DNA of 64,000 bases from Methylophilales bacterium (GCA_019823025.1 CP081940.1:1116001-1180000); one strand, 5' to 3'. Shown: positions 9,472 through 18,932, counted from the first letter of the stretch. Notes: generated by a model not told the origin, from the letters alone. Numbers and translations are program-made.

Positions 9472-9957
9472 TTACAAGGTTTCTTTAATAAACTGAAAAA
9501 GCTCTTTTTGAAATTTTTTAGAACTTCCTTTTTTTACTTCTCTCTGAGTATTGAGGATAAGCTTTCTCAGTTTTTGTATATCAATACCAGGGAATAAATT
9601 AACAAAATCTGTGAGATTTGAGATATCACCCAATAGTTTATCTCTCCAATCCTCTACCTTATGAAATTTTTTAATCTCGGTTTGGGATTCAAACTTTAAC
9701 TGATCAACGAATCGTTGAGCATCTGTCAAGTCTATAGCTCTCAGTAATTTAGACAAATATAGGCTTTGTCTTTTTTGGGCCGAATTTTTTTTTAATTTTT
9801 TAAGCTCTTTTATAGCCTCATGAACGTTTTCAGGTAATTCAATCTGGCTTATTTGTTTATCAGTTAACCCTACTAAAATTTTTCCAAATGCATGAATGTC
9901 TTTAGCTTCATTTTTTAAAACAGTTTTGCTTTTAAAGTCATCTGTTATGTCAGTCAT
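9472..9957 (-). CDS. darP: Ribosome biogenesis factor DarP (DUF615, YjgA family)
   Basis: DarP helps maturation of the 50S ribosomal subunit. The 161-residue, highly charged helical protein fits the DUF615 pattern: SKTVLKNEAKDIHAFGKILV, LPENVHEAIKELKKL, KRQSLYLSKLLR, and the C-terminal VEDWRDKLL. It is divergent from tldE/pmbA, the usual neighbour of yjgA in beta- and gammaproteobacteria, which supports the call. Confidence 0.93.
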   Translation of the reverse strand: MTDITDDFKSKTVLKNEAKDIHAFGKILVGLTDKQISQIELPENVHEAIKELKKLKKNSAQKRQSLYLSKLLRAIDLTDAQRFVDQLKFESQTEIKKFHKVEDWRDKLLGDISNLTDFVNLFPGIDIQKLRKLILNTQREVKKGSSKKFQKELFQFIKETL

Positions 9958-10024
9958 AGAAATTTAATACCAAATCTTGAATTTGATTATGTATCATATC
10001 ACTTTAATAATTTTCAAAAATTGA

Positions 10025-11365
10025 ATGATAAAAATACTTAATTATTCGCAAGATGATTTATATGAGTTAGCGAGGTATGTTAATAAGCAGGCTAAAGCTA
10101 AAGGGGCTTCTGAGTCAGACGTTGAAATTGATGTGGATGCTGGAACTTCAGTCTCAGTGAGATTAAAAGAGCTTGAATCAATCTCTTTAAATAATGATAA
10201 AAGTTTATCGATTACAGTATATTTTGGAAAAAAAAGAGGCGTTGCAACAACTTCAGATTTTAGTAAAGAGGCTATTGAATCATGCTTGGCAGCAGCATGT
10301 GATATTGCTAAATTCACCGGTGAAGATGAAGCCTTTGGGCTAGCAAGCCCAAAATTATTTCCAAAAGAAGAAATTGAGCTTGATCTATATCATCCTTTTG
10401 GGGATTCACAAGATGCTATGATTGCCAAGGCTTTAGTTGCTGAAAAAGCCGCATTATCATTTGATAAAAGAATAAATAATTCTGAAGGTGCAAATTTTAG
10501 TACATCTAATAATTTATTTGTTCAGGCAAACTCAAATGGATTTATTGGGGGCTTCCCATCTTCGCGGCATACGATAAGCTGTTCTGTTATTGCAAAAGAT
10601 AATTCTGGAATGCAAAGAGACTTTAGCTATAGCAATGCACGCAAAATTTCCAATTTACAATCTTTAGATGAGATTGGCGAATCTTCAGCTCAAAGAGCAA
10701 TAAATCGTCTTATGCCTAAGCCAATCAAGACAGGCCGTTATCCTGTAATTTTTGAATCTCAGGTTGCAACCTCTCTCATATCGTCAATTGTTTCTGCATC
10801 CTCAGGGACAAATCAATACCGTAAAACCTCTTTTTTGTTAAATTCACTTGACAAGAAAATTGCCTCAGAACATCTCACGATTAATGAGGACCCATTTTTA
10901 AAGCATGGAAACGCAACAACATATTTTGATGGAGAAGGAGTTTACGTTAAGCCAAGAGTTGTTGTTGATAAAGGTTTTTTAAAGGGTTACTTCCTGTCTT
11001 CATATAGTGCAAGAAGATTAAAAATGGAAACAACGGGTAATGCTGGAGGGGCACATAACTTAATAGCGAATTCGTCAAACCTTAGCCTTGATGAGTTAAT
11101 AAAAAAGATGGGTAGGGGTTTGGTGGTAACCGAATTAATGGGACAAGGTTTGAACATAGTGACTGGTCATTATTCAAGGGGTGTTGCTGGTTTTTGGGTT
11201 GAAGAGGGCGCTATCGTTCATCCTGTTGAAGAGATTACAATTGCTGGAAATATGAGGGATATGTTGCTAAATATTTCAAATATTGGAAATGATACATATA
11301 AAAATAGCTCTCAGTACATTGGATCTGTATTAATAGATGAAATGACTATTGCTTCTGGTAAATAA
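10025..11365 (+). CDS. pmbA: Metalloprotease subunit TldE/PmbA
   Basis: TldE forms the TldD/TldE protease that trims small modified peptides and unfolded polypeptides. The 446-residue protein shows the family layout: an N-terminal KAKGASESDVEIDVDAG, a central AINRLMPKPIKTGRYPVIFE, and a C-terminal TELMGQGLNIVTGHYSRGVAGFW followed by HPVEEITIAGNM. Like other TldE proteins it should lack the zinc site found on TldD; TldD is not in this window. The ATG at 10025 has no strong Shine-Dalgarno sequence. Confidence 0.95.
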   Translation: MIKILNYSQDDLYELARYVNKQAKAKGASESDVEIDVDAGTSVSVRLKELESISLNNDKSLSITVYFGKKRGVATTSDFSKEAIESCLAAACDIAKFTGEDEAFGLASPKLFPKEEIELDLYHPFGDSQDAMIAKALVAEKAALSFDKRINNSEGANFSTSNNLFVQANSNGFIGGFPSSRHTISCSVIAKDNSGMQRDFSYSNARKISNLQSLDEIGESSAQRAINRLMPKPIKTGRYPVIFESQVATSLISSIVSASSGTNQYRKTSFLLNSLDKKIASEHLTINEDPFLKHGNATTYFDGEGVYVKPRVVVDKGFLKGYFLSSYSARRLKMETTGNAGGAHNLIANSSNLSLDELIKKMGRGLVVTELMGQGLNIVTGHYSRGVAGFWVEEGAIVHPVEEITIAGNMRDMLLNISNIGNDTYKNSSQYIGSVLIDEMTIASGK

Positions 11366-11367
11366 AT

Positions 11368-12258
11368 CTAGAGGGAGGAAACTAGGTGAGATGCTAGAGG
11401 GCGTTGACTAGTCTTATTTTCTTTAATAAAATTTAAATTCTCAAAGTGCGACAATGAATCGCTTTCAGTTTGATTTTGATTCTTTGATGTATCAACGGCA
11501 TCATCTGTAAGATAATCAAATGTATCATCCTCAGATAAATAGTCTAAATATTTATCGTAATCGATCTGGTCTTTACCATTGATCTGAGCATTTCTCATCT
11601 GTAACCATGAATCTCTTTGGAATGCATATGGGTCGATTGATGCATCATCCATCAGGTTTGTTGCATCTAAAAGCTGAGCTCTTGTGTTAATAATTTTACC
11701 AACATAAAGTGTATTTCTTAATCGCACATTATTAATATAACCAATAGGATCAATGAAAAGTCCATCAACTGCTAAACCAGTTCCATCTCTGAAAGTAGAG
11801 GGACCAAAAAGTGGTAGCACTAAGTATGCACTGTCACGCCATCCATAACGTGCAAGTGTTGTACCAAAATCTTGTTTGTTACGATCTGTATAGTTATTCA
11901 CATTAGTTGAAGATACGTCAATGAAGCCGAGCATGCCGATGGTTGTATTTACTATAACTCTCCCAGTATCAGTAACTCCTTGTTCAAAATCTAATTGTAA
12001 GAAACTATTTACAGCAGTTATGAAATCTGTGATGTTGTTATAGAAATTGTTAATCCCTTTTTTAGCCACATCTGGTGTGATGTAGTTATAACCCATTGCG
12101 ATAGGCTTGAGAATTGCTCCATCAATCGTATCATTAAATGTGTAAACACCTCGATTAAAGCCTTCATAAGGGTCTTTTGGGTTCTCTTCCGCGCTTATAA
12201 AGCATGAAAAAAGAATGAAGGATAGTGCTATTAATTTTGAATTTAATTTATTCCGCAT
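11368..12258 (-). CDS. mlaA: Outer-membrane lipid asymmetry lipoprotein MlaA (VacJ)
   Basis: MlaA sits in the outer membrane and removes mislocalised phospholipids from the outer leaflet, passing them to MlaC. The 296-residue protein has a signal sequence with a lipobox-like LFSC near residue 19, then the hallmark DPYEGFNRGVYTFND, FYNNITDFITAVNSFLQ, GMLGFIDVSS, DFGTTLARYGW and LPLFGPSTFRDG. The C-terminal 60 residues are acidic and poorly conserved. The rest of the Mla pathway is not in this window. The 3' end converges on pmbA with 2 bases between. Confidence 0.95.
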   Translation of the reverse strand: MRNKLNSKLIALSFILFSCFISAEENPKDPYEGFNRGVYTFNDTIDGAILKPIAMGYNYITPDVAKKGINNFYNNITDFITAVNSFLQLDFEQGVTDTGRVIVNTTIGMLGFIDVSSTNVNNYTDRNKQDFGTTLARYGWRDSAYLVLPLFGPSTFRDGTGLAVDGLFIDPIGYINNVRLRNTLYVGKIINTRAQLLDATNLMDDASIDPYAFQRDSWLQMRNAQINGKDQIDYDKYLDYLSEDDTFDYLTDDAVDTSKNQNQTESDSLSHFENLNFIKENKTSQRPLASHLVSSL

Positions 12259-12350
12259 ATCCTATGATTATGACATGTTTGTTGCTATTAAGGGACATTT
12301 AAATAAGATTAAAATAAGGTATAGACAGATATGTTGTTAATAAACAACAA

Positions 12351-13769
12351 CTATTTGCATGCTTTATACATTGACAATGCCATATCCCTTTGTTTCTTAT
12401 GGTCAACGATAGGAAATGGGTAGTCGATACCAAGCTTAACAGGAAATGCATCTCTATTTTTTTCAAAATATATCCATGGTTGATGAATTTCTTTACTGGA
12501 TAGCGGAGCTAATTGTGGAATATATTTTTTTATAAATGAACCATCTTTATCAAATTTTTCTGACTGAAGCACTGGGTTAAATATTCTAAAATAGGGTTGT
12601 GAGTCACACCCTGTCGAAGCTGCCCATTGCCAACCACCATTGTTTGCTGAAAAATCAAAATCAATCAGGTTATCTTCGAAATATTTTTCTCCCCATCTCC
12701 AATCAATGAGTAAATCCTTAACCAAGAACGAGGAAACAATCATCCTTAAGCGGTTGTGCATATAACCAGTTTGGTTTATTTGTTTCATTGCAGCATCAAT
12801 GATTGGGAAACCAGTTAAACCATTCCTCCATGCTTCAAATTTTTTTTCATCATTTTCAAATTCTAAGTTTTCGAACTGAATTTTAAATGATTTTTTTTCT
12901 GATACTTGGGGGAAATTTGCAATTATTTGAAAATAAAAATCTCTCCAGATTAACTCACTTAACCACGCTGAGGCCCCGTCATTATCTGCTTCAATAGATA
13001 ATTTTGTGAGATGCCTAATCGATAAAGTTCCGAAGCGATTGTGCACGGATAGATAGGATACTCCTCTAATGGAAGGAAAATTTCGGTTTAGAGAATAATT
13101 TTTTATATTTTTATAAAATTTCTCAAGAAGGCTCTTGCCTCCGCTAGTCCCAGTTGGTAAGTCGAGATCTTCTAAATTAGTTTTTTCAAAACCAATCTCC
13201 CCTAATGTCGGTAATGCTTTAGAAGTATATTTCGCAAACTTGTCTTTATGATTTTCACAGTTGTATAGTTTAATACCTTGCTCATTTAATTTTTTTAAAT
13301 GGTTATTTTTATAGGGTGTAAAAACTGTATACGGGTTATTTGATTGCGTTAAAATTTCATCATTTTCAAATAAAACTTGATCTTTAAATGTGAAGGTTGT
13401 GACCTTTTTATTTAATAAAATTTTTGAGATTGTTTGATCTCGATTTTGTGCATATTTTTCATAATCCCTGTTTATATATAATGAGTTACATTTATATTCT
13501 GAAATCAATTTTGGAATAAGAAATTCTGGGTCACCGATTTCTACGATTAGGTCCGAACCATTTCCATTTAAAGTTTTTTTGATCTCAGCAAGAGATCGCA
13601 AAATGAATTCAATTCTTCGATCTTTTTTATTTTTAAGTTTACTTAATATTTGTATATCGAAAATAAATACAGGAAAAACCTGATCAGAATCTTTTAATGC
13701 ATGAAAAAGTGCAGCATTATCGTAAAGCCTTAAATCTCTTCTAAACCAAATGATAGCGTTCTGATTCAT
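12351..13769 (-). CDS. phrB: Deoxyribodipyrimidine photolyase
   Basis: Light-driven repair of cyclobutane pyrimidine dimers. At 472 residues it fits the class I CPD photolyase family: an N-terminal IIWFRRDLRLYDNAALFHAL antenna-domain start, and a C-terminal FAD domain with WLSELIWRDFYFQI, MHNRLRMIVSSFL, DWRWGE and NNGGWQWAASTGCDSQPYFR. These match DNA-repairing photolyases rather than signalling cryptochromes. It abuts rlmH (1-base gap). A photolyase suits a sunlit surface-water organism. Confidence 0.96.
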   Translation of the reverse strand: MNQNAIIWFRRDLRLYDNAALFHALKDSDQVFPVFIFDIQILSKLKNKKDRRIEFILRSLAEIKKTLNGNGSDLIVEIGDPEFLIPKLISEYKCNSLYINRDYEKYAQNRDQTISKILLNKKVTTFTFKDQVLFENDEILTQSNNPYTVFTPYKNNHLKKLNEQGIKLYNCENHKDKFAKYTSKALPTLGEIGFEKTNLEDLDLPTGTSGGKSLLEKFYKNIKNYSLNRNFPSIRGVSYLSVHNRFGTLSIRHLTKLSIEADNDGASAWLSELIWRDFYFQIIANFPQVSEKKSFKIQFENLEFENDEKKFEAWRNGLTGFPIIDAAMKQINQTGYMHNRLRMIVSSFLVKDLLIDWRWGEKYFEDNLIDFDFSANNGGWQWAASTGCDSQPYFRIFNPVLQSEKFDKDGSFIKKYIPQLAPLSSKEIHQPWIYFEKNRDAFPVKLGIDYPFPIVDHKKQRDMALSMYKACK

Positions 13770-13770
13770 T

Positions 13771-14232
13771 TTATTCTCGATGATAAGGATGATTACTTAA
13801 GATTGCAAAAGCTCTGAATAGTTGCTCAATTAAAATTAATTTAACGGTTTGATGAGGAAGTGTCATTTTAGATAGCGATATGTTTTCCAAACTTCCATGT
13901 AATAAATTTTTATCGATGCCATCCGCGCCCCCAATCACAAATATTATCGTAGGAAAATTCTGTAACCAATTGTTTAACTTTGAAGAAAAATTTACCGATG
14001 TTAAAGAGACTCCGCCTTCATCTAAGCAAATATATGGGGCCTCTTTAATATGAGTTTTAATTCTAACTGCCTCCTCCTTTTTTTTATTCCCAATAGAGCT
14101 AAATTTCTTTTCAGGTTTTATTTCCACCCATTCAATCTTTGTATACTTAGGAAATTTATTTATGTAGTTTTTAATTCCTTCTTGAAGCCAACTATCAAGT
14201 TTATTGCCAATGCTGATAATTTTAATTTTCAA
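13771..14232 (-). CDS. rlmH: 23S rRNA (pseudouridine1915-N3)-methyltransferase
   Basis: SPOUT-family methyltransferase that methylates pseudouridine 1915 in helix 69 of 23S rRNA. The 153-residue protein begins MKIKIISIGNKLDSWL, has the SAM-binding knot with FVIGGADGID near residue 100, and ends LSKMTLPHQTVKLILIEQLFRAF...YHRE, the highly conserved C terminus. It follows rsfS, the normal rsfS-rlmH pairing. Confidence 0.97.
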   Translation of the reverse strand: MKIKIISIGNKLDSWLQEGIKNYINKFPKYTKIEWVEIKPEKKFSSIGNKKKEEAVRIKTHIKEAPYICLDEGGVSLTSVNFSSKLNNWLQNFPTIIFVIGGADGIDKNLLHGSLENISLSKMTLPHQTVKLILIEQLFRAFAILSNHPYHRE

Positions 14233-14253
14233 GCTTAAAATAGATCCAATATT

Positions 14254-14577
14254 TTAATTTGACCATAACTCTTCAAGGTTAAAATAAGCTCGGGTTGTTG
14301 GTGTCATGATATGGACAATAATGTCTCCGAGGTCAACTAATACCCAATCACCCTCAGTTTCTCCCTCAATCCCCATAACCTCAACCCCAAAAGTACTCAT
14401 TTTATCTTTAATATTTCTTGCTAGGGCTTTTGTTTGTCTTGTTGAAGATGCACTTGCAATAATCATAAAATCACTAATAGATGTCAATTTTTTAACATCC
14501 AGAGACACTATATCAAAAGCTTTTATGTCCTCTAAAGCGGAAATAACATATTTTTTTATACTTAATGTTGAAGCCAA
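14254..14577 (-). CDS. rsfS: Ribosomal silencing factor RsfS
   Basis: Binds uL14 on the large subunit and blocks 30S joining during nutrient limitation. The 107-residue protein shows the Iojap-domain pattern: DIVSLDVKKLTSISDFMIIASASSTRQ, KALARNIKD, and VMGIEGETEGDWVLVDLGDIIVHIM. It is 2 bases from the end of panD and 21 bases from rlmH. In many relatives rsfS is preceded by nadD; here panD takes that place, which is unusual but not unique to my knowledge. Confidence 0.96.
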   Translation of the reverse strand: MASTLSIKKYVISALEDIKAFDIVSLDVKKLTSISDFMIIASASSTRQTKALARNIKDKMSTFGVEVMGIEGETEGDWVLVDLGDIIVHIMTPTTRAYFNLEELWSN

Positions 14578-14579
14578 AT

Positions 14580-14960
14580 TTATGCTGCTTGAATTGCAAT
14601 CGAATTTTTTGTGATAGTCATTTTATTTGATTCATCTAAATAAACTAAGGTAGGGTGATAGGTTTCTAACTCTGATTCGTTGTAATCTGCATAGGTGGCA
14701 ATAATTAGCTTGTCCCCAGGACTTGCCTTGTGTGCAGCTGCTCCATTAATTGAGATTATTCCTGAGTCTTTTTTAGCTCTAATTGCGTAAGTTATGAACC
14801 TTTCTCCATTTGTAATGTTATAAATCGATATTTGTTCATATTCTTTGATATCAGCAGACCTTAGAAGAGATGAATCAATAGCACATGATCCTTCATATTC
14901 TAATTCAGAGTGGGTTACAGTTGCTCTATGAAGTTTTGATTTGAGCATGGTTCTTTGCAT
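14580..14960 (-). CDS. panD: Aspartate 1-decarboxylase proenzyme
   Basis: Makes beta-alanine for pantothenate synthesis. The 126-residue proenzyme has the autocleavage site Gly-Ser in [12 protein letters not shown] (Ser near residue 25), which generates the pyruvoyl cofactor, then [10 protein letters not shown] and the [23 protein letters not shown] block. The start is taken as MQRTML; a second ATG at residue 5 would also fit. It lies downstream of panB-panC, so the pantothenate genes are clustered. Confidence 0.97.
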   Translation of the reverse strand: MQRTMLKSKLHRATVTHSELEYEGSCAIDSSLLRSADIKEYEQISIYNITNGERFITYAIRAKKDSGIISINGAAAHKASPGDKLIIATYADYNESELETYHPTLVYLDESNKMTITKNSIAIQAA

Positions 14961-15005
14961 AAGTGTCTCAATATATCTTTTATGGTTTAAATCGTGACAT
15001 TATAG

Positions 15006-15845
15006 TCATATAGTGTCATCTGTGCAAAATTCTATATTATCAATTAATCTCACATCATCGTAATTTGCTGCACCTAAAATTACCAAATTTTTATCATTCT
15101 TTGAAGGTTTTGATAAATCAGTTTGTCGTCTTATTTCTACATAGTCAACAGCCCAGCCTAAGCTGGTTAATTTCTTTACGGCAAAAGATTCGGCTTGATT
15201 TATATCATTAATTTTTTTTAATTCGACTATTGACTCTTTTAAGGTTTCGAAGAGTGTTGAGGCTATTTTTTTTGCCTCTGACTTTAATAGACTATTTCTA
15301 GAGCTCAAGGCGAGTGAATTTTGTTCTCTGACTGTTTCAACTGAATGAAAGTTAATTTTATAATTTTTATCTGAGATAAATTGTTTAATTAGCATGAGTT
15401 GCTGGTAATCCTTCTTTCCAAAAAAAACATGATCTGGTTTAAAGAGGCTAAAAAGTTTTTCTATAATCGTGATCACACCATCAAAGTGCCCTGGTCTTGA
15501 TGCTCCACAGAGTTGCTTGGCTAGTGGCGGCAATGTATATGAAAGCGTTGGATTAGATGGGTAAATATCTTTTTCTGATGGATTAAAAAGAATATCTACT
15601 TCTAGTTTATTCAGAATATCGATATCTTTTGTTAGTGTCCTTGGGTAATTTCTCAAATCATTTTGAGAGGTAAATTGTATAGGATTTACAAAAATACTGA
15701 CGATAATGGTACTTGCATAATGTTTGGCTTTCTTAATCAATGAAATATGTCCAGCATGCAAATTACCCATTGTTGGAATTAATGCTAAATTTTTTTTATT
15801 CGCTAAATTCGACTTTACTTCACTTGGATTTTTTAAAATGATCAT
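15006..15845 (-). CDS. panC: Pantothenate synthetase
   Basis: Condenses pantoate with beta-alanine using ATP. The 279-residue protein contains the adenylyl-transferase signature LIPTMGNLHAGHISLI near residue 22 (HAGH in place of the more common HxGH context), SIFVNPIQF, and the FFGKKDYQQLMLIKQ segment near residue 150, all typical. The start codon overlaps the stop of panB by one base, consistent with coupled translation. Confidence 0.97.
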   Translation of the reverse strand: MIILKNPSEVKSNLANKKNLALIPTMGNLHAGHISLIKKAKHYASTIIVSIFVNPIQFTSQNDLRNYPRTLTKDIDILNKLEVDILFNPSEKDIYPSNPTLSYTLPPLAKQLCGASRPGHFDGVITIIEKLFSLFKPDHVFFGKKDYQQLMLIKQFISDKNYKINFHSVETVREQNSLALSSRNSLLKSEAKKIASTLFETLKESIVELKKINDINQAESFAVKKLTSLGWAVDYVEIRRQTDLSKPSKNDKNLVILGAANYDDVRLIDNIEFCTDDTI

Positions 15846-16582
15846 TAAAGCAGATGAGTTTTTTTTATAAAATCTTGAATAGATTTAAAATTAAAATTTA
15901 TATAATTATCAGTATTTTTTTTTGGTGGATTCAAAGTATTTGAAATCTTTAAACCAAGTAAATCATACAAAATTTCAACCCTTCCTGCGCATTCATTGGA
16001 GGACTTATATGAAATAGTCGGTATCTCCAGCTCAGTTGTAATAGCTTGGCTAACTTCAATATTAAGCATTGACAAAACAATCATAGAGATACCTGCGTTT
16101 TGTAGTATTTTTGCGTCTTCTAATAAATCATCTAATTTAAATTTAAACTCTGAAATATTTTTCGTTTGCGGGGTAAAACCAATATGCCCACAAGTAAATA
16201 TTTCCTCTTTGTTAAGGTGTCTCACGATATCTTCAATTTCCTTTCCGCCCTCCATCTTGACACCATCAGCTCCAGCCTCGATTATTTTTTTAGCATTAAT
16301 TAATGCAGCCGATTTTGTGCCATAAGAATGTATTGGCATATCAGAAATAATTGGCAAGCTATTTGCTCCATTCTTGACAGCACGTGTGTGGTATAAAATT
16401 TCGTTCATTGTGACATTTAAAGTATCCCTTCCTCCTTTAACTCTTGTTCCCAATGAGTCTCCAACAAGTAAGGCATCTACCTCAGTATTAGCAAGCATGG
16501 ATGCGAATGTGGCATCGTAGCAAGAGATGATTGCTAAATTTTCTTTTTTAATAAGATTTTCTAATTTATTCATAATCGTCAA
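15845..16582 (-). CDS. panB: Divergent 3-methyl-2-oxobutanoate hydroxymethyltransferase (PanB-like)
   Basis: PanB makes ketopantoate from 2-oxoisovalerate and methylene-tetrahydrofolate. The N-terminal two thirds are clearly PanB: ALLVGDSLGTRV (metal aspartate 42), IISDMPIHSYG (aspartate 81), GVKMEGG (lysine 109, glutamate 111) and CGHIGFTPQ. The last third departs from the family. The position of the usual catalytic glutamate (LEC/LEx context, Glu181 in E. coli) is Ser171 in VLSMLN, and the IGIGAG loop is ISYKSS (190-195). The 245 residues are also somewhat short. Position beside panC argues it still serves this pathway. The ATGA overlap with the upstream kinase fixes the start. Confidence 0.85.
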   Translation of the reverse strand: MTIMNKLENLIKKENLAIISCYDATFASMLANTEVDALLVGDSLGTRVKGGRDTLNVTMNEILYHTRAVKNGANSLPIISDMPIHSYGTKSAALINAKKIIEAGADGVKMEGGKEIEDIVRHLNKEEIFTCGHIGFTPQTKNISEFKFKLDDLLEDAKILQNAGISMIVLSMLNIEVSQAITTELEIPTISYKSSNECAGRVEILYDLLGLKISNTLNPPKKNTDNYINFNFKSIQDFIKKTHLL

Positions 16583-17226
16583 ATGAACTGCGGATTAAAA
16601 TATTCTCTTATACTTGTGATACCCATAATTCTATCAACCATCATATTCAAAGCTGAGCTATCCTCTAGTAGGTCAATATTTTCATTATTAACAATCAAGA
16701 CATTAGATTTATGTTGATTATGAAAGTAGTTACTATAAGAAGCTGCGATTTTTTCAAGATATTCAGTTGAAATTTTTTGTTCGTAATTAATATTTCTTTT
16801 TTCCACTCTTTTTCTGAGAAGATCTACAGGCGTTTGGAGATAAATAACCAAGTCTGGAACGGGAGCTTTGAGTTGAAGATGTTTATATATTTGTTGATAT
16901 AACTTAAATTCTTCATCATCTAAATTTAGTCTTGCAAAAATTGGATCTTTTTGTAAGAAAAAATCAGCAACCACACCATTTCTAAAAAAATCTTTTTGTT
17001 TTAGTTCTTCTAATTGGTTAGCTCTTTGGAAGAGAAAAAAAAGTTGAGTAGGTAATGAATAGTGTTTCATGTCCTCATAAAATTTAGGCAAAAAAGGATT
17101 TCTTTCTGCCTTTTCATTAAAAATAGCAGCTCGGTTTTGATTCGCTAAAAGACCCGCAAGTGTTGATTTACCACATCCAATGGGACCTTCAATAACAATA
17201 TAAGGATATTTATCAAATATATTCAT
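16579..17226 (-). CDS. Deoxynucleoside kinase family protein
   Basis: A 215-residue P-loop kinase of the dNK/dGK type that phosphorylates deoxynucleosides for salvage. Visible motifs are the P-loop IEGPIGCGKSTLA (about residues 12-24), EKAERNPFLPKFYED, DFFLQKDPIFARL, and the arginine-rich lid RKRVEKRNINYEQ near residue 160. It lies between folK (1-base gap) and panB (4-base overlap), a placement often seen in betaproteobacteria. Substrate preference cannot be read from the sequence. Confidence 0.88.
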   Translation of the reverse strand: MNIFDKYPYIVIEGPIGCGKSTLAGLLANQNRAAIFNEKAERNPFLPKFYEDMKHYSLPTQLFFLFQRANQLEELKQKDFFRNGVVADFFLQKDPIFARLNLDDEEFKLYQQIYKHLQLKAPVPDLVIYLQTPVDLLRKRVEKRNINYEQKISTEYLEKIAASYSNYFHNQHKSNVLIVNNENIDLLEDSSALNMMVDRIMGITSIREYFNPQFI

Positions 17227-17227
17227 T

Positions 17228-17704
17228 TTAGATTTTAACGACCCCTTGGTTCGAAAGGGATTTTAAGATTTTATTTATAGGGCCAATACCAGGGATGTTT
17301 AATTTTTGATTGATTTCAAAGAGAGGAATAATAACGAATTGCCTTTGATGCATTCGTGGGTGTGGAACAGTTAATTTTTTTGTTTTCATAATTAAGTTAT
17401 CAATCAACAAAATATCAAGATCTAGCGTACGTGGTTCATTTAACTCCATCCTTATTCTACCAGCTCGTGTTTCTATATCTTGTAATGCAGCATGCAAATT
17501 TTCAGGAGAAATATCTCCCTCTATCTCAATAGCAGCATTTATAAAATCAGGTTGATCAATCTTACCGATAGGTTTAGTTTTATATAGAGAGGATATATGT
17601 GTTACTGAAAGATCATCAATGGCATCAATTGAATTGATAGCCTTGTAAATTTGTTCGCTAGGATCATCGAGATTACTCCCAAGGGCAATATAAATTTTAG
17701 ACAT
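17228..17704 (-). CDS. folK: 6-hydroxymethyl-7,8-dihydropterin pyrophosphokinase
   Basis: Transfers pyrophosphate from ATP to the pterin precursor of folate. The 158-residue protein carries IALGSNLDDP at the start, SSLYKTKPIGKIDQPDF, NEPRTLDLDILLID near residue 88-101 and PHPRMHQRQFVIIPL, all family signatures. It overlaps the end of pcnB by 8 bases. Folate made here also feeds the neighbouring PanB reaction, which uses methylene-tetrahydrofolate. Confidence 0.97.
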   Translation of the reverse strand: MSKIYIALGSNLDDPSEQIYKAINSIDAIDDLSVTHISSLYKTKPIGKIDQPDFINAAIEIEGDISPENLHAALQDIETRAGRIRMELNEPRTLDLDILLIDNLIMKTKKLTVPHPRMHQRQFVIIPLFEINQKLNIPGIGPINKILKSLSNQGVVKI

Positions 17705-18932
17705 AAATTTTATTTTTAATTAATTTTTTTCTTGTATTTTCATCAGAGGTGACAAATTTCTCCCACCAATGGCTTAAATTTTTGTCAAATTGATCACTTT
17801 CTGAACGAATTAACATAAAGTCATATGCAGCTCTGAATCTGGGGTGTGTAAAAAGACGATACACTTTTTTTTGTGTTAAATTTTCAAACCGTATTTGAAG
17901 CCTCCATATCTCTGACATAGCAACAAGAAACCTTTTTTGAATAGGGAAAATTTTATTTTGTTTAATAATTACCTTATCAATAGCATCATTTAAAGCAAGC
18001 GAACTATGAGAGTAATTTGCTTCATTTTTTTTCCATAACTCAAAGACATCTTGCCATAAAAATACAGAAAAAATAAAACCGGGGCTGATATGTTTATTAT
18101 TTGCTATTCGCTGGTCGCAATTATCAAGAGCCTTGAAAACAAATCTTTCGAAACTAGGATTAAGAGAGTCCATAGCGGGTAAGTATTTTTTTGTGAGATT
18201 ATATTCTCTAAAAATTATTAAACTTTTTTTTGCATGACCAGTGAGAAAAAACTTTAAGATTTCATCGAATAATCTTGAGTGAGGTATAGTTTCAAGAAGA
18301 TTCATTGAGGGCTTAATATGCTTCAATGTATCATTATGAATACCCATATGAAGTTTAGCTGTAAACCTTAATGCTCGAAGAACTCTTATAGGGTCCTCAG
18401 CAAACCTTTTCTGAGGATCTCCAATTAACCTTACTATTTTCTTTTTAATATCACCTTTACCATCCAAGGTATCAATTAATTTTTTATTGATAGGATCGTA
18501 ATAAAGTGCGTTAATCGTAAAATCACGTCGTTTGATATCTTCAGACATTGAACCATATTCATTGTCTTTTAAAATACCATTTTTCATATGAATTTTTTCT
18601 GTGGGAGCTGTTCGGAAAGTTGAGACTTCGATGGTTTCTCTATTATAAATAACATGAACTAGTTTAAATCGTCTCCCAATGATCCTTGAATATTTAAAGA
18701 TTTTTCTTATATCTTCAGGTTTTGCATTAGTTGCAATATCAAAATCTTTTGGGGGGTGATCTAATAAAATATCTCTTATCGCACCACCAACAATATAGGC
18801 TTCAAAATCATTTTCTTGAAGCTTAAGTACGATATCAATTGCAGCATCACTAATTAAGTGATGATTTATCTTCGTGGGACTAATTAGTTGATTAATTTTT
18901 TTGAAAAATTGAGGAAAAGCTGCTAAGTTCAT
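17697..18932 (-). CDS. pcnB: Poly(A) polymerase I
   Basis: Adds A tails to RNA 3' ends and so promotes decay. The 411-residue class II nucleotidyltransferase has YIVGGAIRDILLDHPPKDFDIATNA (about residues 42-66), the RRDFTINALYYDP motif, and KRFAEDPIRVLRALRFTAKL in the neck domain, followed by the C-terminal helical region. This combination distinguishes PcnB from CCA-adding enzymes in beta- and gammaproteobacteria. It heads the pcnB-folK pair typical of these groups. Confidence 0.94.
   Translation of the reverse strand: MNLAAFPQFFKKINQLISPTKINHHLISDAAIDIVLKLQENDFEAYIVGGAIRDILLDHPPKDFDIATNAKPEDIRKIFKYSRIIGRRFKLVHVIYNRETIEVSTFRTAPTEKIHMKNGILKDNEYGSMSEDIKRRDFTINALYYDPINKKLIDTLDGKGDIKKKIVRLIGDPQKRFAEDPIRVLRALRFTAKLHMGIHNDTLKHIKPSMNLLETIPHSRLFDEILKFFLTGHAKKSLIIFREYNLTKKYLPAMDSLNPSFERFVFKALDNCDQRIANNKHISPGFIFSVFLWQDVFELWKKNEANYSHSSLALNDAIDKVIIKQNKIFPIQKRFLVAMSEIWRLQIRFENLTQKKVYRLFTHPRFRAAYDFMLIRSESDQFDKNLSHWWEKFVTSDENTRKKLIKNKIYV

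Noticed and set aside
12332..12349. 7-bp TGTTGTT/AACAACA hairpin downstream of the photolyase gene
   Set aside because: Only two G-C pairs and no T-run; too weak to call a terminator in AT-rich DNA.
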